Assembly: GCF_005233875.1 (NCBI RefSeq)
Contig: NZ_SZPZ01000006.1
Span: 496,001-560,000 of the forward strand
DNA: 64,000 nucleotides
Source: Kribbella jiaozuonensis
Lineage (GTDB): Bacteria; Actinomycetota; Actinomycetes; Propionibacteriales; Kribbellaceae
Reading direction: 5' to 3'
Of this stretch, positions 22,678 to 31,874 are shown piece by piece; positions within the stretch are counted from its first letter, which is position 1; each line of letters begins with the position of its first letter. The position numbers and the translations under genes are program-made. A model generated the notes under the pieces. The model was not told where the DNA came from, did no database searches, and saw only the letters and a program-made list of their open reading frames with translations.

Positions 22678-25218
22678 GTGCCTCGCCTGCTTCGACTCGT
22701 CGTCATCAGCGGAATCGCCCTCGCCACGGTCCTCGTGGTGATCGCCGGGACCGTGATCTTCGTCGTCCGCCACTCGTTCCCGACGTACGACGGATCGATC
22801 GATCTGAATGGTCTCGACGGCGACGTCAACGTGGTCCGGGACGCGAACGGGATCCCGCAGATCTACGCCGACACCCCGGCCGACCTGTTCGCCGCGCAGG
22901 GCTATGTGGCCGCGCAGGACCGGTTCTTCGAGATGGACTTCCGCCGGCACGTCACCGCCGGCCGGCTGAGTGAGCTGTTCGGCAAGGACGCGCTCGAGAC
23001 CGACAAGTTCGTCCGGACCCTCGGCTGGCGGCGCGTCGCGGAGCAGGAGCTGCCGCTGCTCAACCCGAGCACCCGTGAGTACCTCGACGACTACGCCCGC
23101 GGCGTCAACGCGTACCTGTCGAAGCACAGCGGCTCCGGCCTCAGCCTGGAGTACGGCATCCTCTCCCTGCAGCCCGGCGGGCCGAAGAACTACACCCCGG
23201 AGCCCTGGACCGCGGCGGACTCGCTGTCCTGGCTCAAGGCGATGGCGTGGGACCTCGGCGGCAACCTGGACGAGGAGATCACCCGGACCAAGCTGCTGGC
23301 CGCGTTCCCGGCCCGCAACATCGAGAGCCTCTACCCGCAGTACCCGTACGACCGGAACCAGCCGATCATGTCCAGCGGCTCGATCGGCACGGACGGCAAG
23401 TTCACCACGGCGCCGGTGAGCCCCGAGCTCCGCCGCGGCATGCTGACCCAGGACCTGCTCAAGTCACTCGACTCCGTGCAGAGTGTCGCGAAGGGGCTGC
23501 CCGAGCTGCTCGGCCAGGGCGACGGCGTCGGTTCGAACTCCTGGGTGGTCTCCGGCGACCACACCACGACCGGCAAGCCGCTGCTGGCCAACGACCCGCA
23601 CCTGGGCGCGACCATGCCGGGCATCTGGACGCAGGTCGGTCTGCACTGCAACAGCGTCGGCAAGGCCTGCCCGTTCGACGTCTCCGGCTTCAGCTTCTCC
23701 GGTCTGCCCGGTGTGGTGATCGGCCACAACAACGCGATCTCCTGGGGCTTCACCAACCTCGACCCCGACGTCCAGGACCTGTACCTGGAGCGGATCGACG
23801 GCAACAACGTTCTCTACAACAACAAGTGGCGCGCGATGGCCACCCGCGAGGAGACGTTCAAGGTGGCCGGCGAGGACAAGCCGGTGAAGATCACCGTCCG
23901 CGAGACCAGGCACGGTCCGCTCATCTCCGACGTCGGTGAGGACGAGCGCAAGGTCGGCGAGCAGGCCGCGGCACAGGCGAAGTACCCGACGGCGTACGGC
24001 GTCGCACTGCAGTGGACCGCGCTGAATCCGGGCAAGACCGCCGACGCGCTGTTCGCGATCAACACAGCTCAGAACTGGACCGAGTTCCGCGCCGCCGCGC
24101 AACAGTTCCAGGTCCCCTCGCAGAACCTGGTGTACGCCGACACCGACGGCCACATCGGCTACCAGTCGCCCGGACTGATCCCGATCCGCGCAACGGGTCG
24201 CGGGGACTGGCCCGTGCCCGGCTGGGACCCGAAGTACTACTGGAAGGGCTACATACCCTTCGATGCGTTGCCGACCGAGTTCGATCCACCGGGCGGGATC
24301 ATCGTCACCGCCAACCAGGCCGTGGTGCCGAACACGTACACCTACTACCTGACGAACACCTGGGACTACGGCTACCGAAGTCAGCAGATCCTCGACCGGA
24401 TCAAGTCCGCCGGCAAGCTGGACGCGAACGCGATGGCGTCGATCCAGCTGGACACCAAGAACAAGGCCGCGGAGATGCTGGTGCCGTACCTGCTCCGGAT
24501 CAGCATCGACGACGCGTTCGAGAAGCAGGGCCAGGACACCCTGCGGAACTGGGACTTCACCCAGCCGCCGGACTCCGCCGCGGCCGCGTACTTCAACGTG
24601 GTCTGGCGCAACCTGCTCGCGCTGACCTTCCATGACCAGCTCCCGGAGGGCACCTGGCCGGACGGCGGTTCACGCTGGTTCGAGGTGATCCACACCCTGC
24701 TCGGCCAGCCCAACAGCGGCTGGTGGGACAACATCGGCACTCCGCAGAAGGAGAGCCGCGACGACATCCTGCGCGAGGCCCTGGTCAACGCGCGGACCGA
24801 GATCACCCAGAAGATGGCGCGGGAGCCGGTCAACTGGCAGTGGGGCAAGCTGCACAAGCTCACGCTGACCAACCAGACGCTGGGCAAGTCCGGGATCGGA
24901 CTGGTCGAGAAGATCTTCAACCGCGGCCCCTACCAGCTCGGCGGAGGTACGTCGATCGTCGACGCGACCGCCTGGGACGCCTCCGAGGGGTACGACGTGA
25001 CCGCGACCCCGTCGATGCGCATGGTCGTCGACCTGTCGGACTTCGACCAGTCCCGCTGGGTGAACCTGACAGGTGTGTCCGGGCACGCGTTCTCGTCCAA
25101 CTACACCGATCAGACGAAGTTGTGGGTCAAGGGCGAGACGCTGCAGTGGGCCTACACGAAGGGCGCCGTCGAGGCGACCCGCAAGCACTCACTGACCTTC
25201 ACCAAGCCGGATCGGTAG
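22678..25218 (+). CDS. Penicillin-acylase-family N-terminal-nucleophile hydrolase, membrane-anchored
   Basis: This is an 846-residue precursor. An N-terminal membrane segment (LVVISGIALATVLVVIAGTV) is followed by the alpha chain (VNVVRDANGIPQIYADT, then FAAQGYVAAQDRFFEMD). The autocatalytic site GVGSNSWVVSGDHT contains the predicted N-terminal nucleophile Ser286, and the beta chain follows (LLANDPHLGATMPGIW). The enzyme self-cleaves and hydrolyses amides such as acyl-homoserine lactones or beta-lactam side chains; which one is unknown. GTG 22678 is chosen because TACGGT lies 7 bases before it and the upstream GTG 22648 lies in the palindrome region. It converges on a serine-hydrolase gene. 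Confidence 0.9.
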   Translation: MPRLLRLVVISGIALATVLVVIAGTVIFVVRHSFPTYDGSIDLNGLDGDVNVVRDANGIPQIYADTPADLFAAQGYVAAQDRFFEMDFRRHVTAGRLSELFGKDALETDKFVRTLGWRRVAEQELPLLNPSTREYLDDYARGVNAYLSKHSGSGLSLEYGILSLQPGGPKNYTPEPWTAADSLSWLKAMAWDLGGNLDEEITRTKLLAAFPARNIESLYPQYPYDRNQPIMSSGSIGTDGKFTTAPVSPELRRGMLTQDLLKSLDSVQSVAKGLPELLGQGDGVGSNSWVVSGDHTTTGKPLLANDPHLGATMPGIWTQVGLHCNSVGKACPFDVSGFSFSGLPGVVIGHNNAISWGFTNLDPDVQDLYLERIDGNNVLYNNKWRAMATREETFKVAGEDKPVKITVRETRHGPLISDVGEDERKVGEQAAAQAKYPTAYGVALQWTALNPGKTADALFAINTAQNWTEFRAAAQQFQVPSQNLVYADTDGHIGYQSPGLIPIRATGRGDWPVPGWDPKYYWKGYIPFDALPTEFDPPGGIIVTANQAVVPNTYTYYLTNTWDYGYRSQQILDRIKSAGKLDANAMASIQLDTKNKAAEMLVPYLLRISIDDAFEKQGQDTLRNWDFTQPPDSAAAAYFNVVWRNLLALTFHDQLPEGTWPDGGSRWFEVIHTLLGQPNSGWWDNIGTPQKESRDDILREALVNARTEITQKMAREPVNWQWGKLHKLTLTNQTLGKSGIGLVEKIFNRGPYQLGGGTSIVDATAWDASEGYDVTATPSMRMVVDLSDFDQSRWVNLTGVSGHAFSSNYTDQTKLWVKGETLQWAYTKGAVEATRKHSLTFTKPDR

Positions 25219-25221
25219 CTG

Positions 25222-26280
25222 TCACCAGGCGGGCGCGCTGGCCTCGGCGAACAGTTCTTCCGGCCAGGTCCAGAGCGCTCGCTGGGTCAGCAGGATCGAG
25301 ATGGTCCCGTCCGCGGGCGTGGTCGACCACAGCGAGCCCAGTCCGCCTGCCCAGCCGTACCGGTCGCTGCCGACGGACATGCCGTAGCCCCAGCCGGTGT
25401 CCGGTCCGAGGAAGCCGGCCGCACCCTCGCGCTGCGCCGGCGTGAGCTGGTCGGTCGTCATCTCCGCGATGGCAGCCGGTGAGAGCAGCCCGCCGCTCAG
25501 GAGCATCCGCGTGAAGGCGTGGAAGTCGTCGACGGTCGAGACCAGCCCACCACTGGCGTCCGGGAACGGCGGCGGCGTCAGCCATTGGCTACCCGCGGCC
25601 GGATCCAGTACGTCGTCCCCGACGTACGCCGTGGTCAGCCGAGCGGGATCCATCGCCGTGAACCCGGTGTCGCGCATTCCGAGCGGTTCGAAGATCCGCT
25701 CGCGGAGGAACTCCTCCAGCGGCTGACCTGCAACCCGTGCGATCAGTACGCCGAGCACGTGGGAGCCGGTCGAGTACAGCCAGTGCTCGCCCGGCTGGTA
25801 CTGCAGCGGCAGCGTCGCCAGCCGCCGCATCCACTCGTCCGGCTCCAACCCGGTCCGCGGTACAGGTGGTCCGAACGTGTGGAGATCGAGCTCCTCCTCA
25901 CGCTGCCGCAGCGCAGGGTTGTCCGACTCACCCAGCCCGAGCCGGAACGTCAGCAGGTCCCGCGTCGTGATCGGCCGCGCCGCCGGCACCGTGTCGTCCA
26001 GAGGCCCGTCCGGCTGCCGCAGTACGACGGGATGCGCCAGCTCCGGCAGTACGTCGGCAACCGGTGCGTCCATGGTCAGCCGCAGCTCGTCGACGAGGAT
26101 CATGGTCGCGGCGGCAACGATCGACTTGGTGAACGACGAGACCCGGAACAGGCTGTCCCGCTGCAGCTCCGGCCCGTCGTACGCCGTTCTGCCGAGCACC
26201 TCGACCCGGGTTTCGTCACCGCGGCTGATGAGACTGATGAGTCCGGGTACCACGCCGTTGTCGACGTACGTCTGTAGCAT
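25222..26280 (-). CDS. Serine hydrolase, beta-lactamase / class C PBP-like
   Basis: This 352-residue protein has the beta-lactamase-related fold. FRVSSFTKSI carries the S-x-x-K nucleophile motif, LYSTGSHVLG is in place of the Y-x-N motif, and WGYGMSVGSD and WAGGLGS lie near the C-terminus. It has no signal peptide, so it is probably a cytoplasmic esterase or peptidase and not a secreted beta-lactamase. ATG 26280 overlaps the stop of the upstream phosphotransferase gene by one base (TGATG). It is the last gene of the minus-strand operon that starts with 5-formyltetrahydrofolate cyclo-ligase. Confidence 0.85.
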   Translation of the reverse strand: MLQTYVDNGVVPGLISLISRGDETRVEVLGRTAYDGPELQRDSLFRVSSFTKSIVAAATMILVDELRLTMDAPVADVLPELAHPVVLRQPDGPLDDTVPAARPITTRDLLTFRLGLGESDNPALRQREEELDLHTFGPPVPRTGLEPDEWMRRLATLPLQYQPGEHWLYSTGSHVLGVLIARVAGQPLEEFLRERIFEPLGMRDTGFTAMDPARLTTAYVGDDVLDPAAGSQWLTPPPFPDASGGLVSTVDDFHAFTRMLLSGGLLSPAAIAEMTTDQLTPAQREGAAGFLGPDTGWGYGMSVGSDRYGWAGGLGSLWSTTPADGTISILLTQRALWTWPEELFAEASAPAW

Positions 26281-27176
26281 CAGCTCAGTCCACCAGCGAA
26301 CGGCATCGCGCGCCACTGGGTCGCGAACATCCGGATCCCGTCGGCCAGTTCCGGGATCAGCGGGACCAGCGGGGTGCAGACGAGGACCTGCAGGGCGCGG
26401 GCCAGATCCACCACCTGCTGGATCTTCGGGTCGAGCGTCGGCAGATCGCGAGTCCGCGCCGCCTCGTCGTACGCCCGGTACAGCTCCGGTCCGAAGCCGG
26501 CGACGTCCCACTCGATCGGTCCGAGTGTCGCGTCCTCGAAGTCGGCCCAGAGCGGCCCGTCGACGGTGGTGATCAGGTTCCACGACGGGGCGTCGCCGTG
26601 GATCGGCTGCACGGTCGCCGACGGGAAGACCGCCTCGAACCCGGACCGACTGGTCAGGACTGGCTCCAGCACCTTCCACTCGGCTCTGGCTCGGTCGACG
26701 TCGTCCTGCTCGAGCAGACCGGGCACAGCCTCGGCGGCCTCCAGACCTGGACCGATCAGCCGCAGCGGGGTCATCCAGGCGAGTTCACCTGGGTAGTCCG
26801 CGAGCTGGGCGTGCAGCTCCGGCACGCGAGCCGTGGCGCCGAAGTGGTCGGGCTCGGCGGTCTGGTCCACTTCCACGTACGTCCAGAAGGTCATGGACAA
26901 CCCGTCCCGCTCCACCGGCCGGCGAGGCACCAGCGGAGTCGGCTGCACGACGGGCGCGCCATGCGCAGCCAGCCAGGTGACGACATCCAGTTCGCGCTGC
27001 TGACGGCGTACGGCGGGTTCGGGGTCCTTCATGCCGTCCGGGAGGTTCATCGGTACCCGCGCGACCACAGGCGACGGCTGTAGATGAACGACCGTGGAGA
27101 AGGCGGTGTAGAGCACCCGAGGGTCGGTGACGGTCAGGCCGAGGGAGCGTGCGGCTTCGACCGCGGTCTCAGTCAT
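26280..27176 (-). CDS. Aminoglycoside-phosphotransferase-family (APH) kinase-like protein
   Basis: This is a 298-residue APH-fold protein. PIHGDAPSWNLI is the catalytic H-G-D-x4-N motif and LWADFEDATLGPIEWDVAG gives the D-F-E metal-binding motif. The N-terminal lobe has VVARVPMNLPDGM. Family members phosphorylate sugars, choline or antibiotics; a resistance role should not be assumed. It overlaps 5-formyltetrahydrofolate cyclo-ligase by 8 bases upstream and the serine hydrolase by 1 base downstream, so all three are probably one transcript. Confidence 0.86.
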   Translation of the reverse strand: MTETAVEAARSLGLTVTDPRVLYTAFSTVVHLQPSPVVARVPMNLPDGMKDPEPAVRRQQRELDVVTWLAAHGAPVVQPTPLVPRRPVERDGLSMTFWTYVEVDQTAEPDHFGATARVPELHAQLADYPGELAWMTPLRLIGPGLEAAEAVPGLLEQDDVDRARAEWKVLEPVLTSRSGFEAVFPSATVQPIHGDAPSWNLITTVDGPLWADFEDATLGPIEWDVAGFGPELYRAYDEAARTRDLPTLDPKIQQVVDLARALQVLVCTPLVPLIPELADGIRMFATQWRAMPFAGGLS

Positions 27177-27729
27177 CTCCTGATCTTTGCAGCGGGATCA
27201 AACGAGTTGGTGTGAGCGCAGCGTCCACCGGGTGGTCGTGCGCGTCGGACGGCAGGGCATCCACGATCTCGGCGTCGTACACGGCGGCCCAGACCGGCGT
27301 ACCAGGTCGGATCCGGCCGAGTGCGCGGTCGTACGAACCTCCGCCGCGGCCCAGGCGTACTCCGTCGCGGGCGACGGCTACGGCGGGGCAGATGACCAGA
27401 TCGGCAGTAGCGATGGCGTCCGAGCCCAGATCGGTCGGCGGCTCGGACAGGCCGAGCCGACCGGGCACCAGGTCAGCCGCACCGGGCGCGATGCCCCAGC
27501 CGAGGTCGTTGTCGGCGTACAGGATCGGCAGCAGTACCTCGCGGTCGGTCGCGAGCAGCCAGTCGATCAGCGCGCCAGTCTGCGGCTCCGGGCCCATCGA
27601 TACGTACAGAGCGACCCGGTGGACGTCGGGCAGCACCTGCTTGGCGCAGGTCAGCAGCCCTTCCGCATGGGGGCGCTGCTCCCGGGTACCGAGGAAATGT
27701 TGCCGCGCCGTGGCCTTCGACTGAAACAC
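27169..27729 (-). CDS. 5-formyltetrahydrofolate cyclo-ligase
   Basis: This 186-residue enzyme converts 5-formyltetrahydrofolate plus ATP to 5,10-methenyltetrahydrofolate. Family marks are an N-terminal SKATARQHFLGTREQR helix, VALYVSMGPEPQT, VLLPILYADNDL, and the nucleotide loop RDGVRLGRGGGSYDRALG. GTG 27729 is preferred over the upstream TTG 27762 because a -10-like TACGAT lies 6 bases before it and the conserved helix starts there. Head of a three-gene minus-strand operon, divergent from UGPase as in other actinobacteria. Confidence 0.92.
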   Translation of the reverse strand: MFQSKATARQHFLGTREQRPHAEGLLTCAKQVLPDVHRVALYVSMGPEPQTGALIDWLLATDREVLLPILYADNDLGWGIAPGAADLVPGRLGLSEPPTDLGSDAIATADLVICPAVAVARDGVRLGRGGGSYDRALGRIRPGTPVWAAVYDAEIVDALPSDAHDHPVDAALTPTRLIPLQRSGDD

Positions 27730-27735
27730 GAACTG

Positions 27736-27788
27736 ATCGTATGAGGGTGACGCGGGCAACACTCGGATTGGTGGCTGTCCCCTAGGGT
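27736..27788. promoter_or_regulatory. Divergent leaderless promoters for folate cyclo-ligase and UGPase
   Basis: On the minus strand TACGAT (27741-27736) lies 6 bases before GTG 27729. On the plus strand TAGGGT (27783-27788) lies 6 bases before ATG 27795. The two -10 elements are 41 bases apart. Neither start has a usable Shine-Dalgarno site. Confidence 0.55.
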
Positions 27789-27794
27789 TGGTGC

Positions 27795-29183
27795 ATGGGT
27801 GAGGTGGGTCTCAGACAAGCGCAGGAGAAGATGCGTGCAGCCGGTGCTGCCGACGTTGCAATACGCGTCTTCACGCACTACTACCAGCTGCTCGAATCGG
27901 GGCAGCAGGGGAAGATCCACGAGGCCGACATCGAACCGGTCGGCGAGCTGCCGCACCTCGATCACCTGGACACCGATCCGGACGCCATGCGCGCCGCGCT
28001 CGCCGAGACGGTCGTCATCAAGCTCAACGGCGGCCTCGGTACGTCGATGGGCGTCACCGGCCCGAAGTCCGCGCTGCCGGTCAAGGACGGGCTGAGCTTC
28101 CTCGACATCATCGCCCGGCAGATCCTGAGCACCCGGGGCAAGTACGACGTACCGCTGCCGCTGGTGCTGATGAACTCGTTCCGCACCAAGACCGAGTCGC
28201 TGCAGATCCTGAGCGAGTACGACGGCCTGGCGATCGACGGGCTGCCGCTCGACTTCCTGCAGAACATGGAGCCGAAGCTGCTCGCCGACGACCTGACGCC
28301 GGCCGAGTGGGAGCCGGACCCGGAGCTGGCCTGGTGCCCGCCGGGCCACGGCGACCTGTTCACCGCGTTGGTTGCCTCCGGCACCCTTGATGCGCTGCGC
28401 GAGCACGGCTTCCGGCACGCGTTCATCTCGAACGCCGACAACCTCGGCGCGACACCGGATCCGCGGATCGCCGCCTGGATGGCGGAACATACCGTACCGT
28501 TTGGTATGGAGGTCTGCCGGCGCACCCGCTCCGACCGCAAGGGCGGCCACGTCGCGGTGCGCAAGTCCGACGGCCGGCTGATCCTGCGGGACAGCGCACA
28601 GGTCGCCGAGGAGGACACGCAGTACTTCCAGGACGTCACCCGGCACAAGACGTTCAACACCAACAACCTGTGGATCGACCTGGACCGGCTCGCCGAGCTG
28701 ATGGACGGGCACGACGGGATCCTCGGCCTGCCGATCATCGTGAACCGCAAGACCGTCGACCCGGCCGACCCGTCCTCGCCGAAGGTGATCCAGCTCGAGA
28801 CCGCGATGGGTACCGCGATCGAGACGTTCGAGGGTTCGCAGGCCGTGATCGTCGACCGCAGCCGGTTCAAGCCGGTGAAGACCACGAACGACCTGCTCGT
28901 ACTGCGTTCCGACGTCTACGAGCTCGACGAGGCTGGCGACCTGACCACGACGCACGAGGGCGACGAGCCGTACGTCGACCTGGACCCGGAGTTCTTCAAG
29001 ATCCTCGCCGACTTCGACCTCCGGTTCGCGGCCGGGCCGCCCTCGCTGGTCCGGGCCGACCGGCTCGAGGTGCGCGGTGACGTTGCCTTCGGCAAGGATG
29101 TGGTGGTGGTCGGGGACGTCGAGGTGGAGGCGCCGGCCGGTGAGCGCCGGGTCATCCCGGACGGGACCGAACTGAGCAACTGA
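27795..29183 (+). CDS. UTP-glucose-1-phosphate uridylyltransferase (eukaryote-type UGPase)
   Basis: This 462-residue enzyme makes UDP-glucose from UTP and glucose-1-phosphate. The nucleotide-binding loop is IKLNGGLGTSMGVTGPKSAL, LMNSFRTK and FISNADNLGAT are conserved substrate segments, and FNTNNLWIDL is the UGPase hallmark. A C-terminal left-handed beta-helix-like tail follows. This is the long eukaryotic-type family and not bacterial GalU. ATG 27795 sits 6 bases after TAGGGT, so a leaderless mRNA is likely. It starts the conserved UGPase-GNAT-moeA-moaC-moaB block. Confidence 0.94.
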   Translation: MGEVGLRQAQEKMRAAGAADVAIRVFTHYYQLLESGQQGKIHEADIEPVGELPHLDHLDTDPDAMRAALAETVVIKLNGGLGTSMGVTGPKSALPVKDGLSFLDIIARQILSTRGKYDVPLPLVLMNSFRTKTESLQILSEYDGLAIDGLPLDFLQNMEPKLLADDLTPAEWEPDPELAWCPPGHGDLFTALVASGTLDALREHGFRHAFISNADNLGATPDPRIAAWMAEHTVPFGMEVCRRTRSDRKGGHVAVRKSDGRLILRDSAQVAEEDTQYFQDVTRHKTFNTNNLWIDLDRLAELMDGHDGILGLPIIVNRKTVDPADPSSPKVIQLETAMGTAIETFEGSQAVIVDRSRFKPVKTTNDLLVLRSDVYELDEAGDLTTTHEGDEPYVDLDPEFFKILADFDLRFAAGPPSLVRADRLEVRGDVAFGKDVVVVGDVEVEAPAGERRVIPDGTELSN

Positions 29184-29202
29184 ACGCTTCGGGGGGAGTG
29201 CG

Positions 29203-29673
29203 ATGGACGACCTGCTGATCAGGCCGTTGGAGCCGTCCGACACGGACGAGGCCGCCGCGGTGTGGTGGCGCTCGCGCCATGCTGACGATTCGCAGCTGCC
29301 GCCGGCGATCCATACGGCCGCGGAGGTGGCGACCTGGTTCGCGGACGTGCTGCTGCCGGACGCGGAGACCTGGGTGGCGCTCGACGACGACCGGATCGTC
29401 GCAGTGCTGACGCTCGACGGCGACGACCTCGACCAGCTGTACGTCGTACCGGAGGCGGCCGGTCAGGGCATCGGATCGACCCTCGTGGACCTCGCCAAGG
29501 ACCTCCGGCCTGGCGGACTGGCGCTCTGGACCTTCCAGACCAACACCCACGCCCAGTCCTTCTACAAAGCCCACGGCTTCGTCGAGGTACGCCGTACCGA
29601 TGGCGCTGCCAACGAGGAACGCGCGCCCGACGTGCGGATGACCTGGGGCAACCACCCGGAGGGTGTGGATTAG
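29203..29673 (+). CDS. GNAT-family N-acetyltransferase
   Basis: This 156-residue protein has LYVVPEAAGQGIGSTLVDLA (acetyl-CoA loop Q-x-x-G-I-G) and ALWTFQTNTHAQSFYKAHGF (motif B). It lies 19 bases after UGPase with a GGGGGGAG ribosome-binding site, so it is probably co-transcribed with it. Its TAG stop is part of the -10 element proposed for moeA. Acceptor unknown. Confidence 0.87.
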   Translation: MDDLLIRPLEPSDTDEAAAVWWRSRHADDSQLPPAIHTAAEVATWFADVLLPDAETWVALDDDRIVAVLTLDGDDLDQLYVVPEAAGQGIGSTLVDLAKDLRPGGLALWTFQTNTHAQSFYKAHGFVEVRRTDGAANEERAPDVRMTWGNHPEGVD

Positions 29674-29676
29674 GGT
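29671..29676 (+). promoter_or_regulatory. -10 element for leaderless moeA transcript (TAGGGT)
   Basis: TAGGGT begins with the stop codon of the GNAT gene and ends 7 bases before GTG 29684. The same hexamer stands before UGPase. Confidence 0.45.
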
Positions 29677-29683
29677 CAGGCTC

Positions 29684-30910
29684 GTGAGACGGAGTGTTGA
29701 TGAGCATCTGGAGGCTGTACTCGGCCGTGTGACGCCTCTGCCCGCGTTCGACCAGCCTTTGATGGACGCGGTCGGGCTGGTGCTGTGCGAGGACATCGTC
29801 TCGGGGGTGAGTCTGCCGGGGTTCGACAACTCGGCCATGGACGGGTACGCCGTCCAGGCCGGTGACCTGGCCGGTGCCTCGGACGAGAACCCGATCGCCC
29901 TGCCGGTAGTAGGGGAGTTCCGGGCCGGCCGAAGCCAGCCGATCGTGGTGACGCCCGGTACCTGTGTACGGATCATGACGGGCGCGCCGATGCCGCGCGG
30001 CGCGGACAGCGTCGTACCGGTCGAGTGGACCGACGGTGGGACGGTCAACGTCCGCATCACCCAGCAGCCGCCGGTCGGCGGTTCGGTACGGCACGCCGGT
30101 GAGGACGTGACGGCCGGAGTGCAGGTGCTGGACCGCGACACGATCCTGGGGCCGCGGCAGATTGCCGTACTCGCAGCGGTCGGCCGGGCGCGGGTGAAGG
30201 CTCGTCCGCGACCGCGGGTCGTGGTGATCTCCACCGGCGCCGAGTTGCGTGAGCCGGGGAGCCGGCTGGGCGACGGGCAGATCTACGACTCGAACAGCTA
30301 CACCATGGCCGCGTGTGCGCGGGACGCCGGAGCGGTCGTCTACCGCGTCGGCATCGTTGACGACGACCCCAAGCGGATCATGGACACGCTCTCGGACCAG
30401 TTGGTGCGTGCTGACCTGGTCATCACCACAGGTGGCGTCAGCATGGGCGCGTACGACGTGGTGAAGGAGGAGCTGTCCAAGCTGGGCACTGTGGACTTCC
30501 CGCAGGTCGCGATGCAGCCGGGGAAGCCGCAGGGGTTCGGTGTGATCGGTGAGGACGAGGTGCCGATCTTCACGCTGCCGGGCAACCCGGTGTCGGCGTA
30601 CGTGTCGTTCGAGGTGTTCGTACGGCCCGCACTGCGCAAGATGATGGGGCAGATGCCGTACCGGCGCGCACTGGTCCCGGGAGTGACGCTGGACGGGTTC
30701 AGCTCGCCCGCGGGGCGGCGGCAGTTCGTCCGCGCCACGGCCACCTCCGGCGACCAGGGCTGGATGGCCAGTACAGTCGGCGGGCACGGCTCGCACCTGC
30801 TCGGCGGGTTGAGCCGCGCGAACGCACTGATCATCGTGCCCGAGGACGTCACCGCAGTACGGGCCGGCGATCAAGTCGAGCTCATGTTGCTGGACGAGGA
30901 GACCGGATGA
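29684..30910 (+). CDS. moeA: Molybdopterin molybdenumtransferase MoeA
   Basis: This 408-residue enzyme inserts molybdenum into adenylylated molybdopterin. Conserved parts are FDNSAMDGYAVQAGDL, RIMTGAPMPRGADSVVPVE, the MoCF-fold core VISTGAEL, GQIYDSNSYTMAA, ITTGGVSMGAYDVVKE, KPQGFG and TLPGNPVSAYVSFE. GTG 29684 is preferred because TAGGGT lies 7 bases upstream. The 3' end overlaps moaC by 4 bases (ATGA), so Moco biosynthesis genes are translated together. Confidence 0.95.
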   Translation: MRRSVDEHLEAVLGRVTPLPAFDQPLMDAVGLVLCEDIVSGVSLPGFDNSAMDGYAVQAGDLAGASDENPIALPVVGEFRAGRSQPIVVTPGTCVRIMTGAPMPRGADSVVPVEWTDGGTVNVRITQQPPVGGSVRHAGEDVTAGVQVLDRDTILGPRQIAVLAAVGRARVKARPRPRVVVISTGAELREPGSRLGDGQIYDSNSYTMAACARDAGAVVYRVGIVDDDPKRIMDTLSDQLVRADLVITTGGVSMGAYDVVKEELSKLGTVDFPQVAMQPGKPQGFGVIGEDEVPIFTLPGNPVSAYVSFEVFVRPALRKMMGQMPYRRALVPGVTLDGFSSPAGRRQFVRATATSGDQGWMASTVGGHGSHLLGGLSRANALIIVPEDVTAVRAGDQVELMLLDEETG

Positions 30911-31389
30911 CCGAGCCGCCTGCCGGGCTGACCCATGTCGACGAGACCGGGGCCGCGCGGATGGTCGACGTGTCGGCCAAGGACGTGGGGAGCCGGCGAG
31001 CTGTTGCCAGCGGCAAGGTTCTGGTCTCGGCCGAGGTGGTGACCGCGCTGCGCGGCGACGGCGTACCGAAGGGTGACGCGCTCGGTGTCGCCCGGATCGC
31101 CGGGATCATGGGTGCGAAGCGGACGCCGGACCTGGTCCCGCTGTGTCACCCGATCGCGATCACCGGCGCCAAGGTCGACCTCGAGGTCGCGGACGACGCC
31201 GTACTGATCCGGGCGCAGGTGAAGACGACCGACCGCACCGGTGTCGAGATGGAAGCTCTGACCGCGGTTGCGGTCGCGGGGCTGGCTGTGATCGACATGG
31301 TGAAGGCGCTGGATCCGGCGGCAGTGCTGACCGACGTACGGGTGGAGTTGAAAGAGGGCGGCAAGACCGGGCACTGGGAGCGGCCGTGA
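30907..31389 (+). CDS. moaC: Cyclic pyranopterin monophosphate synthase MoaC
   Basis: This 160-residue enzyme converts the MoaA product to cyclic pyranopterin monophosphate. Family marks are LTHVDETGAARMVDVSAK, VTALRGDGVPKGD, ARIAGIMGAKRT, LVPLCHPIAITGAKVDL (active-site LCHP), and TGVEMEALTAVAVAGL. It overlaps moeA and the moaB-like gene by 4 bases each, so the order moeA-moaC-moaB is a tight operon. No moaA is seen in the window. Confidence 0.96.
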   Translation: MTEPPAGLTHVDETGAARMVDVSAKDVGSRRAVASGKVLVSAEVVTALRGDGVPKGDALGVARIAGIMGAKRTPDLVPLCHPIAITGAKVDLEVADDAVLIRAQVKTTDRTGVEMEALTAVAVAGLAVIDMVKALDPAAVLTDVRVELKEGGKTGHWERP

Positions 31390-31874
31390 GAGCGCTTGTC
31401 GTCAGCGTGTCCAACCGTGCGGCCGCTGGGATCTACACCGACACCACAGGTCCACTGATCGCGTCACGGCTGGCGGAGTGGGGCTTTGAGGTGTCCGGGC
31501 CGTCTGTCGTCCCTGACGGTGCACCGGTCGGCGATGCGTTGCGTGCCGCGGTCGAGGCGTCGTACGACGTCGTGCTGACGACGGGTGGCACCGGGATCTC
31601 GCCGACCGACGAGACGCCGGAGCAGACGGCTGCTGTGCTGACGAAGGTCGTGCCGGGGATTGCCGAAGCGATCCGGGCGTACGGCGTCGCCAACGGAGTA
31701 CCGACAGCCGCACTGTCCCGTGGACTGGCCGGAGTCGCAGGTACTACGGTCATCGTCAACCTGCCCGGCTCGCGTGGCGGGGTGAAGGACGGTCTCGCCG
31801 TACTGGAACCGCTACTGCGACATGCGGTCGAGCAGGTACACGGTGGGGACCATGTGCGGACGGACACCGACTGA
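31386..31874 (+). CDS. MoaB/Mog-family molybdopterin adenylyltransferase
   Basis: This 162-residue MoCF-fold protein has LVVSVSNRAAAGIYTDTTGP, DVVLTTGGTGISPTDETPEQ (the molybdopterin-binding TTGGTG motif) and VNLPGSRGGVKDGL. It activates molybdopterin by adenylylation before MoeA inserts the metal. GTG 31386 overlaps the moaC stop by 4 bases (GTGA). Whether to call it moaB or mog cannot be settled from sequence alone. Confidence 0.92.
   Translation: MRALVVSVSNRAAAGIYTDTTGPLIASRLAEWGFEVSGPSVVPDGAPVGDALRAAVEASYDVVLTTGGTGISPTDETPEQTAAVLTKVVPGIAEAIRAYGVANGVPTAALSRGLAGVAGTTVIVNLPGSRGGVKDGLAVLEPLLRHAVEQVHGGDHVRTDTD

Noticed and set aside
25222..26280. Secreted beta-lactamase
   Set aside because: The S-x-x-K motif is present, but there is no signal peptide and the Y-x-N motif reads Y-S-T-G, so an intracellular esterase-like hydrolase is more likely.
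26280..27176. Aminoglycoside resistance gene
   Set aside because: The APH fold is clear but very broad; overlap with folate cyclo-ligase and a serine hydrolase gives no support for antibiotic resistance.
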